Numbered from the stretch's first letter, positions 44,763 through 57,222 are shown. The stretch is 64,000 nucleotides of DNA from Agapanthus africanus (GCA_030015575.1 JASDDO010000016.1:111867241-111931240), one strand, 5' to 3'. Made by a program: numbers and translations. Notes: a model not told the origin generated them from the sequence alone.

Positions 44763-46855
44763 TGTTGGTGAGTGTTGCATGCTCCCACAACTCTTGTGGC
44801 GCGGCGGAAGCAATGAACAAAAATTTCTTTGCATACAACACGCACTTAACCGAAGATCTTGTCTAAACCACAACTAGTATACCCTAACTAGAGATCTTAT
44901 CTACTATGTTAGGGATTATACCTTGATGATACGGTCCTTCGGGTCTTCTCTTTGATGCAACTCCTTTGCTCCTTTCTCCTCTTTTGTGGACTCCTTGGCT
45001 CGTTAAGATGTTGCCGATGTCTTCGATCTCCGGCCACCGAAGACCTAGATGATCCACCCGAGGATTTTCATGCAACCTTGAAACTCTTCTCAAGAGTTTA
45101 ACCGAGAGACCAAATTTGCTAGAAGAGGTCACTAGGATGATGTAGAGATAATTGTATTGGATTAACTTGAAATCCTAAGCTTTGGATTCACATCTCATGT
45201 GAGGGTTAAAGATAGGAAGAATGATCACCATCATTTTTCTTTCTCTCTTCTTATAAACTTGTTATGATACACTTATCATAATTTTGTGTAGGAATTGAAT
45301 GCCTTGATTTCACATCTCATGTGAAGGTATTTATAAGAAGAAATGGAGGAGAGAATAATTGCATTTATAATTAAAAAGTTCAAGCATGATGGAAAAAGAA
45401 TTTAGCACTAACTAAAGCATGTATTATGAAAGAAGTATCATGCTTTAATAGTACATCCACTTCAACAACCATGTTATCATGCTTATACCTTTTAATTTAC
45501 ACCTCACTAATTTATTTTCACAAAATAAATGATGTCATAATTATGTCATTATGAGGTGGCATCTTCTAGAAGGTATTTTGTACCAATTACAAAAATACCC
45601 CTCCTCCGTATACCGTATACCGTATACTGTATACCCGCATCCGAATTCCGAAAAATACGAATACCATTAATCCAATAATATAATACCGGTATCCGTCCAG
45701 TATTATTCTTCCGATTATTATTCCTGTAACAATTACACGAACATAATCGAAAACCTGCCGCAACACTTTACGGCTGCCGTAACAACTTACGGTTTCTACA
45801 TCTTTTGCCTGAACGAGGGAACCCTCTATGTGGGACTCTAAAGACTCGTCAGTACGCTGGCAATGGGTTTAAGCACAAGCACGTCAGTGGCACTAGCTGT
45901 ACGTAACGGCTACCCAGGTACATGACGAAAAGGTGGTCGACGAGCGAACTCATCACAACCCTTACGAGCCTGTAAGCAACACTTACCGTACAGTCCGGTC
46001 TCTTCGTCTAATACGTCGCATATGAAGTCTAGGGGTGGTAAATGTCAGACCCCAAAAACTTTATAAGTCATGTTGATTTATGGCTAATAACAGGTCGAGG
46101 AACTACTGATAACACTTATCAGTAAACCTCGAGAACCCTGGCCAGGGATTTAGGTGTTATAGCCGATCAAACATAGCGCGACATCAACTCCCTATACCGG
46201 GAGAGACGAAACCCCTCCTATCGCTCACTGTCCCCATATGATTCGGGACTGTACCCAAAATCCACCTGTTTGCACAACTCAGTAGAGCCGTGGTAGGGAG
46301 GAAATCAAAGTACAGTGGGAATCACACAAGACTCTATGACGATCTCGGGTCTACAGACTAACCTGTACAAGTGTCACCAGAGAACTGCTATCTGACAATA
46401 GGTATATATACCATCTAGGAGTTCTCGGCGAGTCCGTTCAGTGTACCCAGTCTCCACTGAGCACCCGTACACCATCCTTGATGTCAAACACCGATGGATA
46501 TGGGATCATCCATCGCCCATCATATGGGTCAAGATGCGTATACGCTAGTCTACTCTGGTGTATCGATGCCCTGTCTCGACACACCCTCGACTAGGAACAA
46601 TTATAGGATGTACTCATAGACTACCGTGGCCCCACTAGTATGATCTCATCATAGTCCCAGTAGTCGAGTACAAATCCTAAGGGCTTTATCAACATGTAAC
46701 AAAAGAGATAATCAGAGTACATGTTAAGATAAAGTACAACCAGATAGAGTACTATCATGTCGAGCAAGAAAGTCCACCCTATATATGTCCAAGCATCCAC
46801 TACAATATACATCGCATGTACAGTAATGGCCTCTAGGGCACACATATAACTAACA
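44763..46855 (-). repeat. 5' LTR of copia C (2,093 bp)
   Basis: Near-identical to 37001-39079. It is 14 bp longer because of extra CGTATAC units near 45608-45628. Confidence 0.92.
45326..45335 (-). promoter_or_regulatory. TATA box in copia C 5' LTR
   Basis: TATAAATACC on the minus strand, about 565 nt before the LTR end, at a distance comparable to the TATA box of B. Confidence 0.55.
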
Positions 46856-46860
46856 CCAGT
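46856..46860. repeat. Target site duplication of C, right copy
   Basis: CCAGT, matching 36996-37000; both copies come from the A LTR. Confidence 0.92.
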
Positions 46861-48304
46861 AGTATCTCAGGATGTTCTAGGCTACACTCCGACACGACTT
46901 GTACCGCTTTTGGGGGTCTGACTTTTACCAACCCCCTAGGCCCGCCATACGATGCTCATAGACGAACGGACCAGACTGTACGGATATTGTCACTGTCAAG
47001 CTCAGTAGGGTTGTCAGGCTGGGTTCGCTCTCAGACGTCCCTTTTGGTCAATACCTGGTAGACCGTTACGTATTGGCTTATACCTCTGACGTGCTTGTGG
47101 TTAAATCCACAACCAAGGTGTTGACGAGTCTTTAGAGTCCCCCACATTCAGTTACTCAAGCTTTCGGGCGAAAAGCTGTAGAGGCCGTATGGAGATATGG
47201 CAGGGTCCGATCAGATACGTGCGGTATTGCACGGATCAGGATCGAACGGTTTGTACTAAAGGACGTATGGATATATGTCAGGGTTCGATCAGATACGTGC
47301 GGTATTGCACGGATCAGGATCGGACGGATATTACTAGCCGGCTTTGGTTTAAGCCGGATCCTAGTATAGTACAGTGTAGATTTTGTTTCTTTGCACTTGT
47401 ATCCGGTCGGAATACAGGTGCGGGTGTGTATGCACAGTATCGGGGTTTTCCTGTAATTTATTACGGGACCAGTTTTCTGAAGTTGCCAGTTTGCATTCCG
47501 TTCCGGCCGGTTTTCCTTTGTTATTTCCCGGCCGGACTTTTCCGATGGAGGGGGTTATTTGCAGTTGTGCAAATTATCTTTGTGGAGGGTGTTATTTGTA
47601 TTTGTGGCATTATGAAAGGTTAAGCATCATTGCTTTTTCATGATGGCTTGCTTTAATGAGATTAGATTAGATTTGAAATGGATTTGATATTGTTATCATT
47701 ACCTTTTGATGTGGTCACCCCTTTGCTTTTACTACCATCACTTTCCTTCATGGTTTGGGTTTTTTTCTCTCCACCATTTTGATTCAAAAGGGGCCGGCCA
47801 CATTTGGGAGGAGAGAGAGCTTCATTTTGCATGAGTTAAAATCTATCATCTCATTTTTAGCTTGCTTGCAAAATTCCTAACACATCTCCAAAAGCTCATT
47901 GTTTCATTCCTCCATCAAGGCAACTTCAAACCCTCAAAGAGATAATGTTTCTACACTAGTCTACAGCATTCCTTGGACGCGTCGGCTAGCCAACTTCGCG
48001 CCTGAGTTGCCTCGGTATTGAGGTGGGAGCCCGTAAAAGATGCAAGCGATGTGGTGCCCTTCCGGCGAGGAGGCGACGACCGGAGTTTCCGCAGGAGATC
48101 GGGACGACGATGGGAAGACCGGAGGACTCGGATCACTCGGTATACCTCTAACCCGTCTTGTAGTTAGCTAGATCTAGTTTAATGGCCCGATCCGGGTGGT
48201 TAGTGCGCGGTGGTGCCGGTTTGCTAGTTTGCAAAATTAAAGTTTATCACCGCTTCCGCATTCCGGCGTCGGATTGACGGCCGGGGCGCTGCCGTGCACT
48301 TACA
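46861..48304 (+). repeat. 3' LTR of copia A, second part
   Basis: Continues the A LTR from AGTATCTCAGG to the end CACTTACA. It includes both 78-bp hairpin units and the GGCTT/AAGCC hairpin (47340-47355). Confidence 0.9.
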
Positions 48305-48309
48305 GTTAG
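48305..48309. repeat. Target site duplication of A, right copy
   Basis: GTTAG, matching 18039-18043. Confidence 0.9.
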
Positions 48310-48872
48310 TATATGATACTCACTCACCATGGTATACTCTCTCACTTGATCATTCTCTTTCTACTCTCATTTTGTTCATCTTCTTCCTTAAGCTCAAAAG
48401 CTTTTTAGGGTTTGAAAAGTGAGAAAGTATTGTGAGATAAATAATTCTAAAGTGAGCCCACTTCCTATTTCTCCATTCTCTACTATATTAGCACTTTAGT
48501 ATAGAGTGTTTACTTCACTAATCTTTTAGTTAGTGAAGAAGTAGCTTGAGTTGGCATCCACTCGACTTAGATCATCTTCGGCCTTGAAAACTTCAAGAAA
48601 GATCGCTCTTTTCACCTCGCGAAGCCATGCAAGAGTCCGGGAAAACCATGATCGCAGCGAAGGGACTACAACAAGGAGCTATTGAAGTGAAGGACCGATC
48701 TATAAAGGTTGTATTTCTATATCACTTAGTGGTAAAAAGCTTGCTATCTTTTTGTTACCCTAGCATTTCTAGTTTGATTCCTAGGATTTATTCTTTAGCA
48801 CCCTCTAAAAATTTAAATATGGAATGTGTGATGCTACCAATCCCTAGTAGTGGTGCTAAGGAATTCCCTTCA
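48310..48872 (+). repeat. 3' LTR of copia E, second part
   Basis: Continues the E LTR interrupted at 18043. Its last 100 bp align with the end of the B LTR (GATGCTACC, GTGGTGCTAAGGAATTC). I place the end at CTTCA, 48872, by that alignment; it is uncertain by a few bases. A pyrimidine-rich stretch is at 48348-48385. Confidence 0.65.
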
Positions 48873-49345
48873 TAGTTGTGACTTAATTGGATACATGGTT
48901 GCATGTGTTTGGCCTAGGGTTGGAAATAAGCGCATTTAGCGGAAGGACAAGGGGTACTAGGAATGGATTTAGTGTTGGAAAGCTTGCTTAAATTCGCAAA
49001 TCCCATTCCTATGTCCTCCTAATCCCCGCTACTTTCGATTATCCCAACATCGTTTTAAGATTCGAAAAAGACAAGAATAAGAGTAATCCTAACTCTACTA
49101 ACCAACCTTAACCCTAACAAGCTTACTTGAATATACATACAAATACTTAGGATAGATTTGAACATACTCATATACATTCTTCATTGACTCGTCTAAAACA
49201 CGAACGGACATACTACCATCTCCCTGCGGATGATCCGTGCTCAACCGGCTAGCTACAAAGCGACACCGTCTTGATTGCGGTAATTAAAACTAAACAAACC
49301 AAATCTCTATCAATCACTGATAATCTTACATAATCTTTCCTTGCT
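48873..49345. other. Unclassified non-coding segment
   Basis: No gene seen. It contains CATCTCCCTGCGGATGATCC near 49220, which resembles a motif common near the ends of Tat/Athila-type gypsy LTRs. That is only a resemblance. It may be an old LTR fragment or the site into which E inserted. Confidence 0.3.
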
Positions 49346-50156
49346 TTCTGGACGTCTGAGTTCTCAGCACAACATTTTCTCGGGAACTGGACGTGTCCCA
49401 ATGCTTTTGTATACATATCAGACCTCTAATCTCAACGGGAAGTAACAACAGCTCGTCAGCATCTCTCACGAACCTCTTATTCCACTCGTTTTTATAATCG
49501 ACGTCACGTCATGCTATCTGCTTACTGCAAATGCACTCGGCTATAGTCAATCCGGAATCTTTCATACAGACTCGAAATCATGAACTCGGTATCATCATCA
49601 CTCTGTAGAAGATATCTAGCCGAACACATCCTCGGGAACTCGTCCTAACCATCGTAGGAATACTCTGTATTCGTCCGTTCTCGATCGACTCACAACGCAT
49701 CTGGGTGAGGTCCTCTATGTGAAGCTGGTCCACTTACTGATCTCCTATCGGATCATCCAACGAACAATGTCATCTCTGGATCGATCTACTCTAGATCTGA
49801 ATAAGATTCTCCACACTGGAAATCTTCAGCTCAACTGGGCATGCGTCGGCGCATTAAAACTGACGAATCACCTTCGTCTCTCAACTCGGGGTAGACTAAC
49901 TATCATCTGTCGCATTTCTTCCTGAAAGCTCCAGCGATCTCAGCTCATAAGCTCTGGAAGCGACATCTGTCTGCAAGGTAGACAACATCATGATATCTGT
50001 GGTAGGTTGTACATCAACAGTCCTCTCACAACAGACAGCCTCTATCAACGACCCGATCATCCGGTGCCAAACCGAACACTCGCCTCAAACGAGAGGTCAC
50101 AACACAAACACTAAATCGATACGTTCCCATGTCACAAGAAAACACGATGGTCAGTC
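49346..50156 (-). other. Non-coding internal sequence, probably gypsy III leader or decayed gag
   Basis: D separates this from 60086-60592, and the CAGTC duplication shows the two were contiguous. Since the latter lies directly downstream of the gypsy III PBS, this stretch is most simply the internal 5' region of gypsy III. I see no frame longer than about 70 codons and no Gag motif. Confidence 0.4.
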
Positions 50157-51905
50157 TATAAGTCGATGTGCAACACCCCATGAGTTGCGGGGAGGCGGAA
50201 ATATGAAAAACGATCTTGTTCTTGAAGCATACATCGACTAACCGAAGATCTTTGCTAAACGATAATTAACAATTACTATAGAAATTCTAAACTACTATGT
50301 AAAGAGATTATACCTAGTGATACGTGTCCTTCATCTTTACGATCTCTTCGACCTCCTCGGCCTCCTCCAAGTGATAGATGATCCACCCGAGAACCTTAAT
50401 CCATGCTTCACCTCAAGACTTGAGGTAACTAAGTTTCTCTAGTTGCTAACCAAAGGGACTTAGGTCATATAGAGTTAGGTTATGGGATGTTTAGTCTTTT
50501 CTAACCCGTGTACTCAACTTATGAGTGGTAGGATTAGAGCTTGAAGAAAGAGAGAGCTTGAGGAGAGAGAAGGTGAACTAGCATAAAAATGAAATGAAAT
50601 TGCTTCTCACTTAATATATCAAGCATAATGAAATATCAATAAAATGAATAATAAAAAATTATTCATCATGCTTCATAAATATATATGAGTGATTCACTAT
50701 GTGAGTCATTAAGCATTTAATAATGCATTAATGACATAGTGAATCATACATAATGAGTCACAATTACATTAATGACAATGCCACCTAAACCTCTCAAGTC
50801 ACCATGCTTCTAGAAGCTTCCGGGAAATTACGAGAACGCCCCTCTCATCCGTGAAAACACGGAAAACTTTAGACTGTATAAATCCAATAACCTGATACTA
50901 GAATCTGGCTTAAACCAAAGCCGTCTAGTAAAAACTGTCCGAATGTCGTACGTGCGTTTAAACACGTATTCATCCAAACCCTTGTAGTAAAACCGTACGA
51001 CCTCTATATGGTTTCGCATGGAGTTGGTAAAACTCTGTGTGGGACTCTAAAGACTCGACTACTACGCTGGCAGTGGGTTTAACCACAGACCGCAAGCGGC
51101 ACTAGCTGTACGTAACGGTCCCCAGGTAGATGTCGATAAGAAGGCCGATGAGGATACCCATCCGAACTCCTACTGAGCCTGTGCGTGACAATATCCGTGC
51201 AGTCCAGTATGTTCGTCTAAGAGTATCGCATGTATGGTCTAGGGAGGTGGTAAACGTCAGACCCCTAATAACCGTACAAGTCGTGTCGGTATGGCTCTAT
51301 CACCATCCGAGAATCTACTGATCAATCTATCGGTAATTCTCAATCAGCCCTGGCCAGGGACTTATGGTAATGACCAACCGATCACTGTGCGATATCAACT
51401 CCCTATACCGGGAAAGATGAATCCCTAACAGTCATTCACTGCCTCCACATGGCTCGGGACTGTGCCAACTAAAACCTATTTGCAAGACTCGTTCGAACCG
51501 TGGTAGGGTAGTAATCAAAGCACAGTGGGAACTCACATGAGACAAATGATGACTTTAAGTCAACGGACTATCTGCACACATGTCACCTGAGAACTGCTAT
51601 CTGACGTTAGGTATAAATACCATCCAGTCAGTTCTCGGCGAGTCCTGTCCGGTGTACTCACACCCAGTGAGCATCTGTATAGAATCTTAGGTGCACTCCA
51701 CCAATGGCTACGGGACCAATCCATCGCCTCTCCTCAGGGTCTAGATATGTATACACCAGTCTACTCCGTTGTATTGATGCCCAGTCTCGATACTCCTGCG
51801 ACCAGGGACATCTAAGGATGTGCCTATTGACTATCCAGCTCCCACTAGTATGACTGCCATCACAACGCCGGTAGTCAGGCAAACACCCTATGGACTTTAT
51901 CAACA

Positions 51906-51957
<52 letters not shown>

Positions 51958-52090
51958 TACTACGCAAAATATATCATATGTTAAGATAAAGACCAATCCA
52001 TCGTACTATCATATTAAGCAAGACTGTCATGTACATACATATCCCCAGCATCATATACAATGAAGGCCTCTAGGGCATATATATCCAACA
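50157..52090 (-). repeat. 3' LTR of copia D (1,934 bp)
   Basis: On the minus strand it starts TGTTGGATATATATGCCC. Its outer end reads TATAAGTCG on the plus strand where the other LTR has TGTAAGTCG, so the terminal CA has mutated. It includes the GGCTT/AAGCC hairpin (50907-50922, reverse). Confidence 0.92.
51906..51954. repeat. TG/TA microsatellite in D 3' LTR
   Basis: About 10 TG followed by about 15 TA units. The 5' LTR has only a short TATATATAT at this place (near 59937), so the expansion happened after insertion. Confidence 0.9.
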
Positions 52091-52103
52091 ATCTCCCACT
52101 TGC
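52091..52103 (-). other. Polypurine tract of copia D
   Basis: GCAAGTGGGAGAT on the minus strand, abutting the LTR. Confidence 0.9.
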
Positions 52104-52145
52104 ACTAAGGCCTATAATTGGCACAATGAGTACCCACTGTCTTCA

Positions 52146-55100
52146 CTATATCCAGTTGCTGGAGTACTGCATGCCCAACATCTCAAACAGCCTCTCGAAC
52201 TGAACTTGAGGGATGGCCTTTGTGAATGGATCTGCCGTGTTGTCTTTTGTGTCCACTCTCCGTACCTCGATCTCCCGACAATCAACGATCTCCCTGATCA
52301 GGTGAAACCGCCTTAAGATATGCCTGGATTTCTGACGGGACCTCGGTTCCTTCGCCAATGCTACGGCCCCATTTTTATCACAATACAAAGGTATTGGATT
52401 TGCAATGGACGGAACCACCTGAAGTTCAGAAATGAACTTCCTCATCCAGACAGCCTCTTTTGCGGCTTCACTAGCAGCTATATACTCAGCCTCCATTGTT
52501 GAGTCTGCAACGGTACCATGTTTGGAACTCTTCCAACATACCTCCCGTCTATTGAGGGTAAACACAAAACCCGAAATGGATTTAGAATCATCTTTGTCAC
52601 TTTGGAAGCCGGAGTCGGTAAAAGCCTCTGCCTGGAGGTCCCCATTACCGTAGATCAAGAACATCTCCTTAGTCCTTCTCAGGTACTTAAGAATGTTCTT
52701 TACCGCTATCCAATGCTTCTCGCCTGGGTCAGATTGATACCTGCTTACCACACCAAGTGCGTAAGCTACATCCGGTCTTGTACATAACATCGCATACATT
52801 ATAGATCCTACTGCCGAAGCATAGGGTATAATGCCCATGCGATCCCTCTCTTCATCAGTCTTTGGAGACATCTCTTTGGAGAGGGTGATCCCGTTACAAG
52901 CGGGCATATTACCGCGCTTGGAATCTTCCATACTAAATCTCTTTAGTATAGTGTCAATATACCTGGACTGTGAAAGTCCCAATATTCTATTAGATCTATC
53001 ACGATAGATCTTAATGCCCAAAATGTAGGTTGCATCACCCAAGTCTTTCATGGAGAATTTCTGTGACAAGAAGAGCCTTACTGATTGTAGCATAGGGACA
53101 TCATTCCCTATCAGTAGTTTGTCGTCGACGTACAAAATGAGGAAGACTACTGCTCCTTCTACAATCTTCCTATAAATACATGGTTCATCTACATTTTTGA
53201 TAAAGTCAAATTCTTTGACTGTCTCATCAAAGCAGATGTTCCAACTTCGCGATGCTTGTTTTAATCCATAGATGGATTTAAGCAACCTGCACACTCTTCT
53301 GATGCTCCCACTGTCTAAGAAACCTTCTGGTTGATCCATGTAAACACTCTCTTCTAAATGTCAATTTAGAAAAGCTTTTTTTACATCCATTTGCCAGATT
53401 TCATAGTCATGGAAGGCAGCAATGGAAAGCAGGATCCGAATGGATTTAAGCATAGCTACAGGTCAAAAGGTTTCATCATAGTCCAATCCTGGTCTTTGAC
53501 GAAAACCTTTTGCAACGAGTCTAGCTTTATAGATTTCCACTTGTCCAAGTGCACCAATCTTCTTTTTGAAGATCCATTTGCATCCAACTGGTTTCACCCC
53601 AGGAGGAGCAACTTCTAAAGTCCATACTTTATTGGTGTACATGGATTCCATTTCGGATCTCATAGCATCCAGCCATTTCCTCGAGTCAATACTCGTGATA
53701 GCCTGCTGAAAATTAGTAGGCTCATCATCATCGATGATGCAATCCTCTCGATACCCATCTAGAAGAAAACCATGGTATCTCTCTGGAGGATGAGAAAGCC
53801 TACTAGATCTGCGGAGTGGCGTTAGTTCGTCATGTTCTATTGAAATCTGAGGTTCTTCTAAGTCCTCGGTAGCAGTTAGAGGTTCTGGAATTTCTTCCAG
53901 CTCTACCGCGCTCCCACTAATTTCTTTTTCAAGAAATTCGCTTTCTAAGAAGACAATGTGGCGAGCGACAAACACCTTTTGTTCTTCAGTGTGGTAGCCC
54001 ATGTACCCCCTTGAATTTTTGGGGTATCCTACAAACTTGCACAAAAACGATCGTGACTCAAGCTTGTCCGGTCTTTGCTTTTTAACATATGCCGGACACC
54101 CCCATATCTTGATATACTTAAGATATGGTCTCTTCCCGCTCCACATTTCATATGGAGTGGTAGGCACAGACTTAGTGGGAACTCTATTCAATAAGTATGC
54201 TGCTGATTCTAGAGGAAATCCCCAGAAGGAAAGTGGCAACTCAGCACTACTCATCATTGAACGCACCATATCTAAAAGCGTACGATTCCTCCTTTCTGAT
54301 ACACCATTATGCTGAGGTGTATAAGGAGGAGTAAGCTGAGAGAGAATTCCATTCTCTTTTAAGTATTCAAGGAAACTGGTACTTAAGTATTCTCCACCTC
54401 GATCAGATCGAAGTGTCTTGATGCTTTTACCAGTTTGTTTCTCTACTTCATTTTTATACTCCTTAAATTTTTCAAAGGCCTCGGATTTATGTTTCAATAA
54501 GAACACATGTCCATACCTAGAGAAGTCATCAGTAAAAGTGATGAAGTAGGAGTGACCGCTTCGCGCATGTGTAGACATTGGACCACATACATCACTGTGT
54601 ACAAGTCCCAAGAGTTCAGTAGCTCTTGCTCCGTTTCCGGAGAACGGAGATTTGGTCATTTTTCCTTTGATACATGATTGACAAGTTGCATATGATGAAT
54701 ATTCAAACGGATCTAGATATCCATCTTTATGTAACTTAGTCAACCTTGTTTTATTTATATGACCAAGTCTACAATGCCATAGGAATGCTTGATTTGAATC
54801 TGGAGCCTTTCTTTTAAGTGTGTTTTGAATATTGAAAATTTGAGGTTGATTAAGTATGTATATGCCGTTTTCCAGTGTGGCATACCCAATCAGTTCTTGA
54901 TTTAGGAGAATGTTCATGACATTACTTTCAAGCGCAAAATTGTATCCTTTATTAGACAACAAAGATACTGATATAATATTACACAGCATACTGAGAATAC
55001 AAAAACAGCTGTACAACACCAAAATGTGCCCACTAGTCAACCCTAGGTGATACTCCCCTATTACAATAGCATCTATATGCATTCCATTGCCCATCCGGAG

Positions 55101-56069
55101 AGTCATATCACCTGCCCCCAGTACTCTACTATTTCTCAGATCCTGTAATGAATTACAGATGTGAGAACCAGAACCGGTATCAAGTACCCATGATGTAGAG
55201 TATACTGAAAGACAATTTTCGATTACGAACACACCTGAAGCAGAAGCAACCGCTTGCTTCGTGTCCTTTGCCTTGAAGGCCATACAGCCCTTCTTCCAGT
55301 ACCCTTGCTTGTGACAATAATGGCATTCGTTTATATCCGCTTTCACCCTTCCTGCCTTGTTCTTTCCCTGCACCTTCTTGACCCTACCCTTCAGTTTGGT
55401 GGCTTTCATCTTCTTCTTCCCTTTAGCATTCGCTTTAGATTTAGAAGAGGATGATTGGCCAACATACAGAACGGGGGTCTTCTCCTTTTTCAAGGAGGTC
55501 TCTGCTACCCTCAACATGTTGAGGAGCTTTGGAAGATCAGCTTCCATTTCGTGCATGTTGAAGCTAAGCACGAACTGAGAGAAGGTGTGGGGAAGGGACA
55601 GCAAAATCAAGTCGATATACAAATCGTTCTCTAGCACGCAGCCCAAGTTTGCGAGTTCCTCAATGAGGCTAATCATTTTGAGGACGTGCTTTCCTACAGG
55701 CGATCCTGGAGCTAACCTCATATGGAATAGTTTCCTTGAGGTCTCGTACCTTGCGATACAGGAGTGCTCTCCATATAATTCCTTAACATGGAGAAATATG
55801 GATACAATATCCATACTCTCGTGTTGTTTCTGGAGTTCATTATTCATGGACGCCAGCACGATACACTTAGCTCGCTCACAATCTAGATCCCAGGTTTTGC
55901 GAACTTCCTTGCCCACAACTGAGGAATCTGGTCCAGGGATAAGGGGAGGAACAGCGGTGGTAACATATGCTACTTTGTCATAAGTCAGTGCAATGTTGAC
56001 GTTCCTTAGCCATTTATAGTTTTGCCCGGTCAGTATATTTTTTTCAAGTAATAATTTTAGTCCTGTCAT
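52146..56069 (-). pseudogene. Copia D gag-pol polyprotein with two nonsense codons in RT
   Basis: I start at the ATG 56069 (MTGLKLLLEKNILTG), matching the Gag start of B; the frame is open further upstream but into leader. Residues about 1-240 are Gag with a lysine-rich tail. A zinc knuckle lies at 249-262 (CHYCHKQGYWKKGC) in which the usual His is Tyr. Protease DTGSGSH is at about 297-303. Integrase has H432, H437, C463 and C466, then D493, D556 and E592 with 35 residues between the last two. RT begins after VGCKWIFKKKIG. A TGA follows YDETF (about 53460) and another follows KKAFLN (about 53357), both absent in F. The frame then runs through YVDDKLLIG, RNase H and a normal stop at 52146. The product would assemble particles and reverse-transcribe the element, but RT is cut. 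Confidence 0.93.
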
Positions 56070-56569
56070 GATAGCTGCTAGAGAGAGAGAAAAGAAAACA
56101 CTCAGCATATGCTTCTTGCAAGTTTAGATTGGTTATTAGTTTATCTAAACATGATGGCTCCCACTGTTCCCTCAAATCCTTCTTCAAAACCTAAAAGAAG
56201 AACTAGTCAGGATTTAATCACACGTCACAATACTTACTTAACCATTCAGCCAGGCTGGTGTTGGTACTTCGAGGGAGGTTTTCCAATGCTTTCGCGAAGT
56301 TCCTTAATTAAATAAATTCTTTTCCCTGGAGGCGTAGCCCCTCTAACACCTTTCTGGACACCTACTTGGTTTATAGCATTGATTGTTAAGTGAGAATGTT
56401 TCCCGAGAGTAATCCTACTCATCAGTGGGATCGGGATCCAACTATCATTGCATGATGTACTAGATGGAAGCCACTCTAGTCACCACACTCCAGAAGGTAT
56501 GCTAAATCTACAAGTTTCCTTTATGTTTGAAACTCCCGATGTGATTTTTATACCCCAAGCTCTTATTGA

Positions 56570-56786
56570 CCTTGACGTAGGCCAACAAGTCATAAGACGC
56601 AAGTTAAGTTCTACTCGTCGTTGTCCTGATTAATTTAGGTACATCGTACATGCCCTTGAGGTAGGTAAACAAGGCTGTACGTCTGTCCTATACTAATGCA
56701 CGTCTGTCCTATACTAATGCATCTATCTATGCAACAAATAAGCAGACCACATTGCTACCATCCACTATGCCTTGACGTAGGCTAAC
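56570..56786 (-). other. Three loop-motif stem-loops, copia D leader
   Basis: Motifs at 56570-56586, 56654-56670 and 56770-56786. Closing stems are CTTATTGAC/GTCATAAG (one bulge), CGTAC/GTACG and CTATGC/GCATAG respectively. Confidence 0.68.
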
Positions 56787-57120
56787 AAGCATAGCGTGAA
56801 TACGATGTGCTGTCTATTTGAAATGACGGAGGGTTACGGCTGGTTTTTGGCAAAAAAACGTTAACGTAGTGAACTTGATTTGATCGAAGGAACCAAGATA
56901 GCTTTTATTAAAAGGAGTGCTTTAAGCTCCGCATTTAAATTTTGTTTTTTTCAAGAAAACCGATTGTTTTTTAGAAATTGTTCCAACGATTCAGTTTAGG
57001 TTTTATTTTTCTTTGCATTAAAAATAATGCGTCCCATCTTTTAACCTATCATTACAGATAACAACAAAAATACAACGTCCTCTTATGCCATCTGCATTCG
57101 CCACGGGGTCCCGTCATCAC

Positions 57121-57143
57121 CCGTTAGGTTACTTAACTAACGG
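57121..57143 (-). other. CCGTTAG/CTAACGG hairpin, copia D leader
   Basis: CCGTTAG (57121-57127) and CTAACGG (57137-57143) enclose GTTACTTAA, as in B. Confidence 0.7.
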
Positions 57144-57200
57144 CAGAGCGGGGGCTAGGCTAGCGCGGTGTAAAACATAAGTGACGTCTAAATAGATATC

Positions 57201-57222
57201 ATATATATATATATATATATAT
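57201..57222. repeat. (AT)11 microsatellite in D leader
   Basis: Uninterrupted AT dinucleotide run. Confidence 0.95.

Larger units (their letters stand above)
37001..46855 (-). mobile_element. Copia C: gag-less, non-autonomous copia element
   Basis: 9,855 bp with CCAGT at 36996-37000 and 46856-46860. LTRs of 2,079 and 2,093 bp differ by about 22 substitutions and one 14-bp insertion (about 1%). PBS, PPT and leader are present. The internal 5.7 kb has no frame above about 120 codons: pol is reduced to colinear fragments with deletions and tandem repeats, and gag is essentially missing. A mismatch between fresh LTRs and a shredded interior implies the interior was already defective when C inserted, with proteins supplied in trans. 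Confidence 0.9.
18044..48304 (+). mobile_element. Copia A: non-autonomous copia element hosting B and C
   Basis: Both LTRs reconstruct to exactly 2,205 bp once C and its target duplication are removed, and the element is flanked by GTTAG. Removing B and C gives a native length of about 9.9 kb with about 5.5 kb internal. PBS and PPT are present. The internal region has a long structured leader and tandem repeats where gag is expected, plus a decayed pol trace at 24421-25433 and 35911-36226. No usable gag or pol frame remains. I counted about 9 differences in the first 270 bp of the two LTRs (roughly 3%), consistent with A being older than B and C. It most likely moved using proteins of a relative. 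Confidence 0.85.

Noticed and set aside
49719-50241. Short open frames that might be a host gene between E and D
   Set aside because: They are under 85 codons without motifs, and the second crosses the D LTR boundary.
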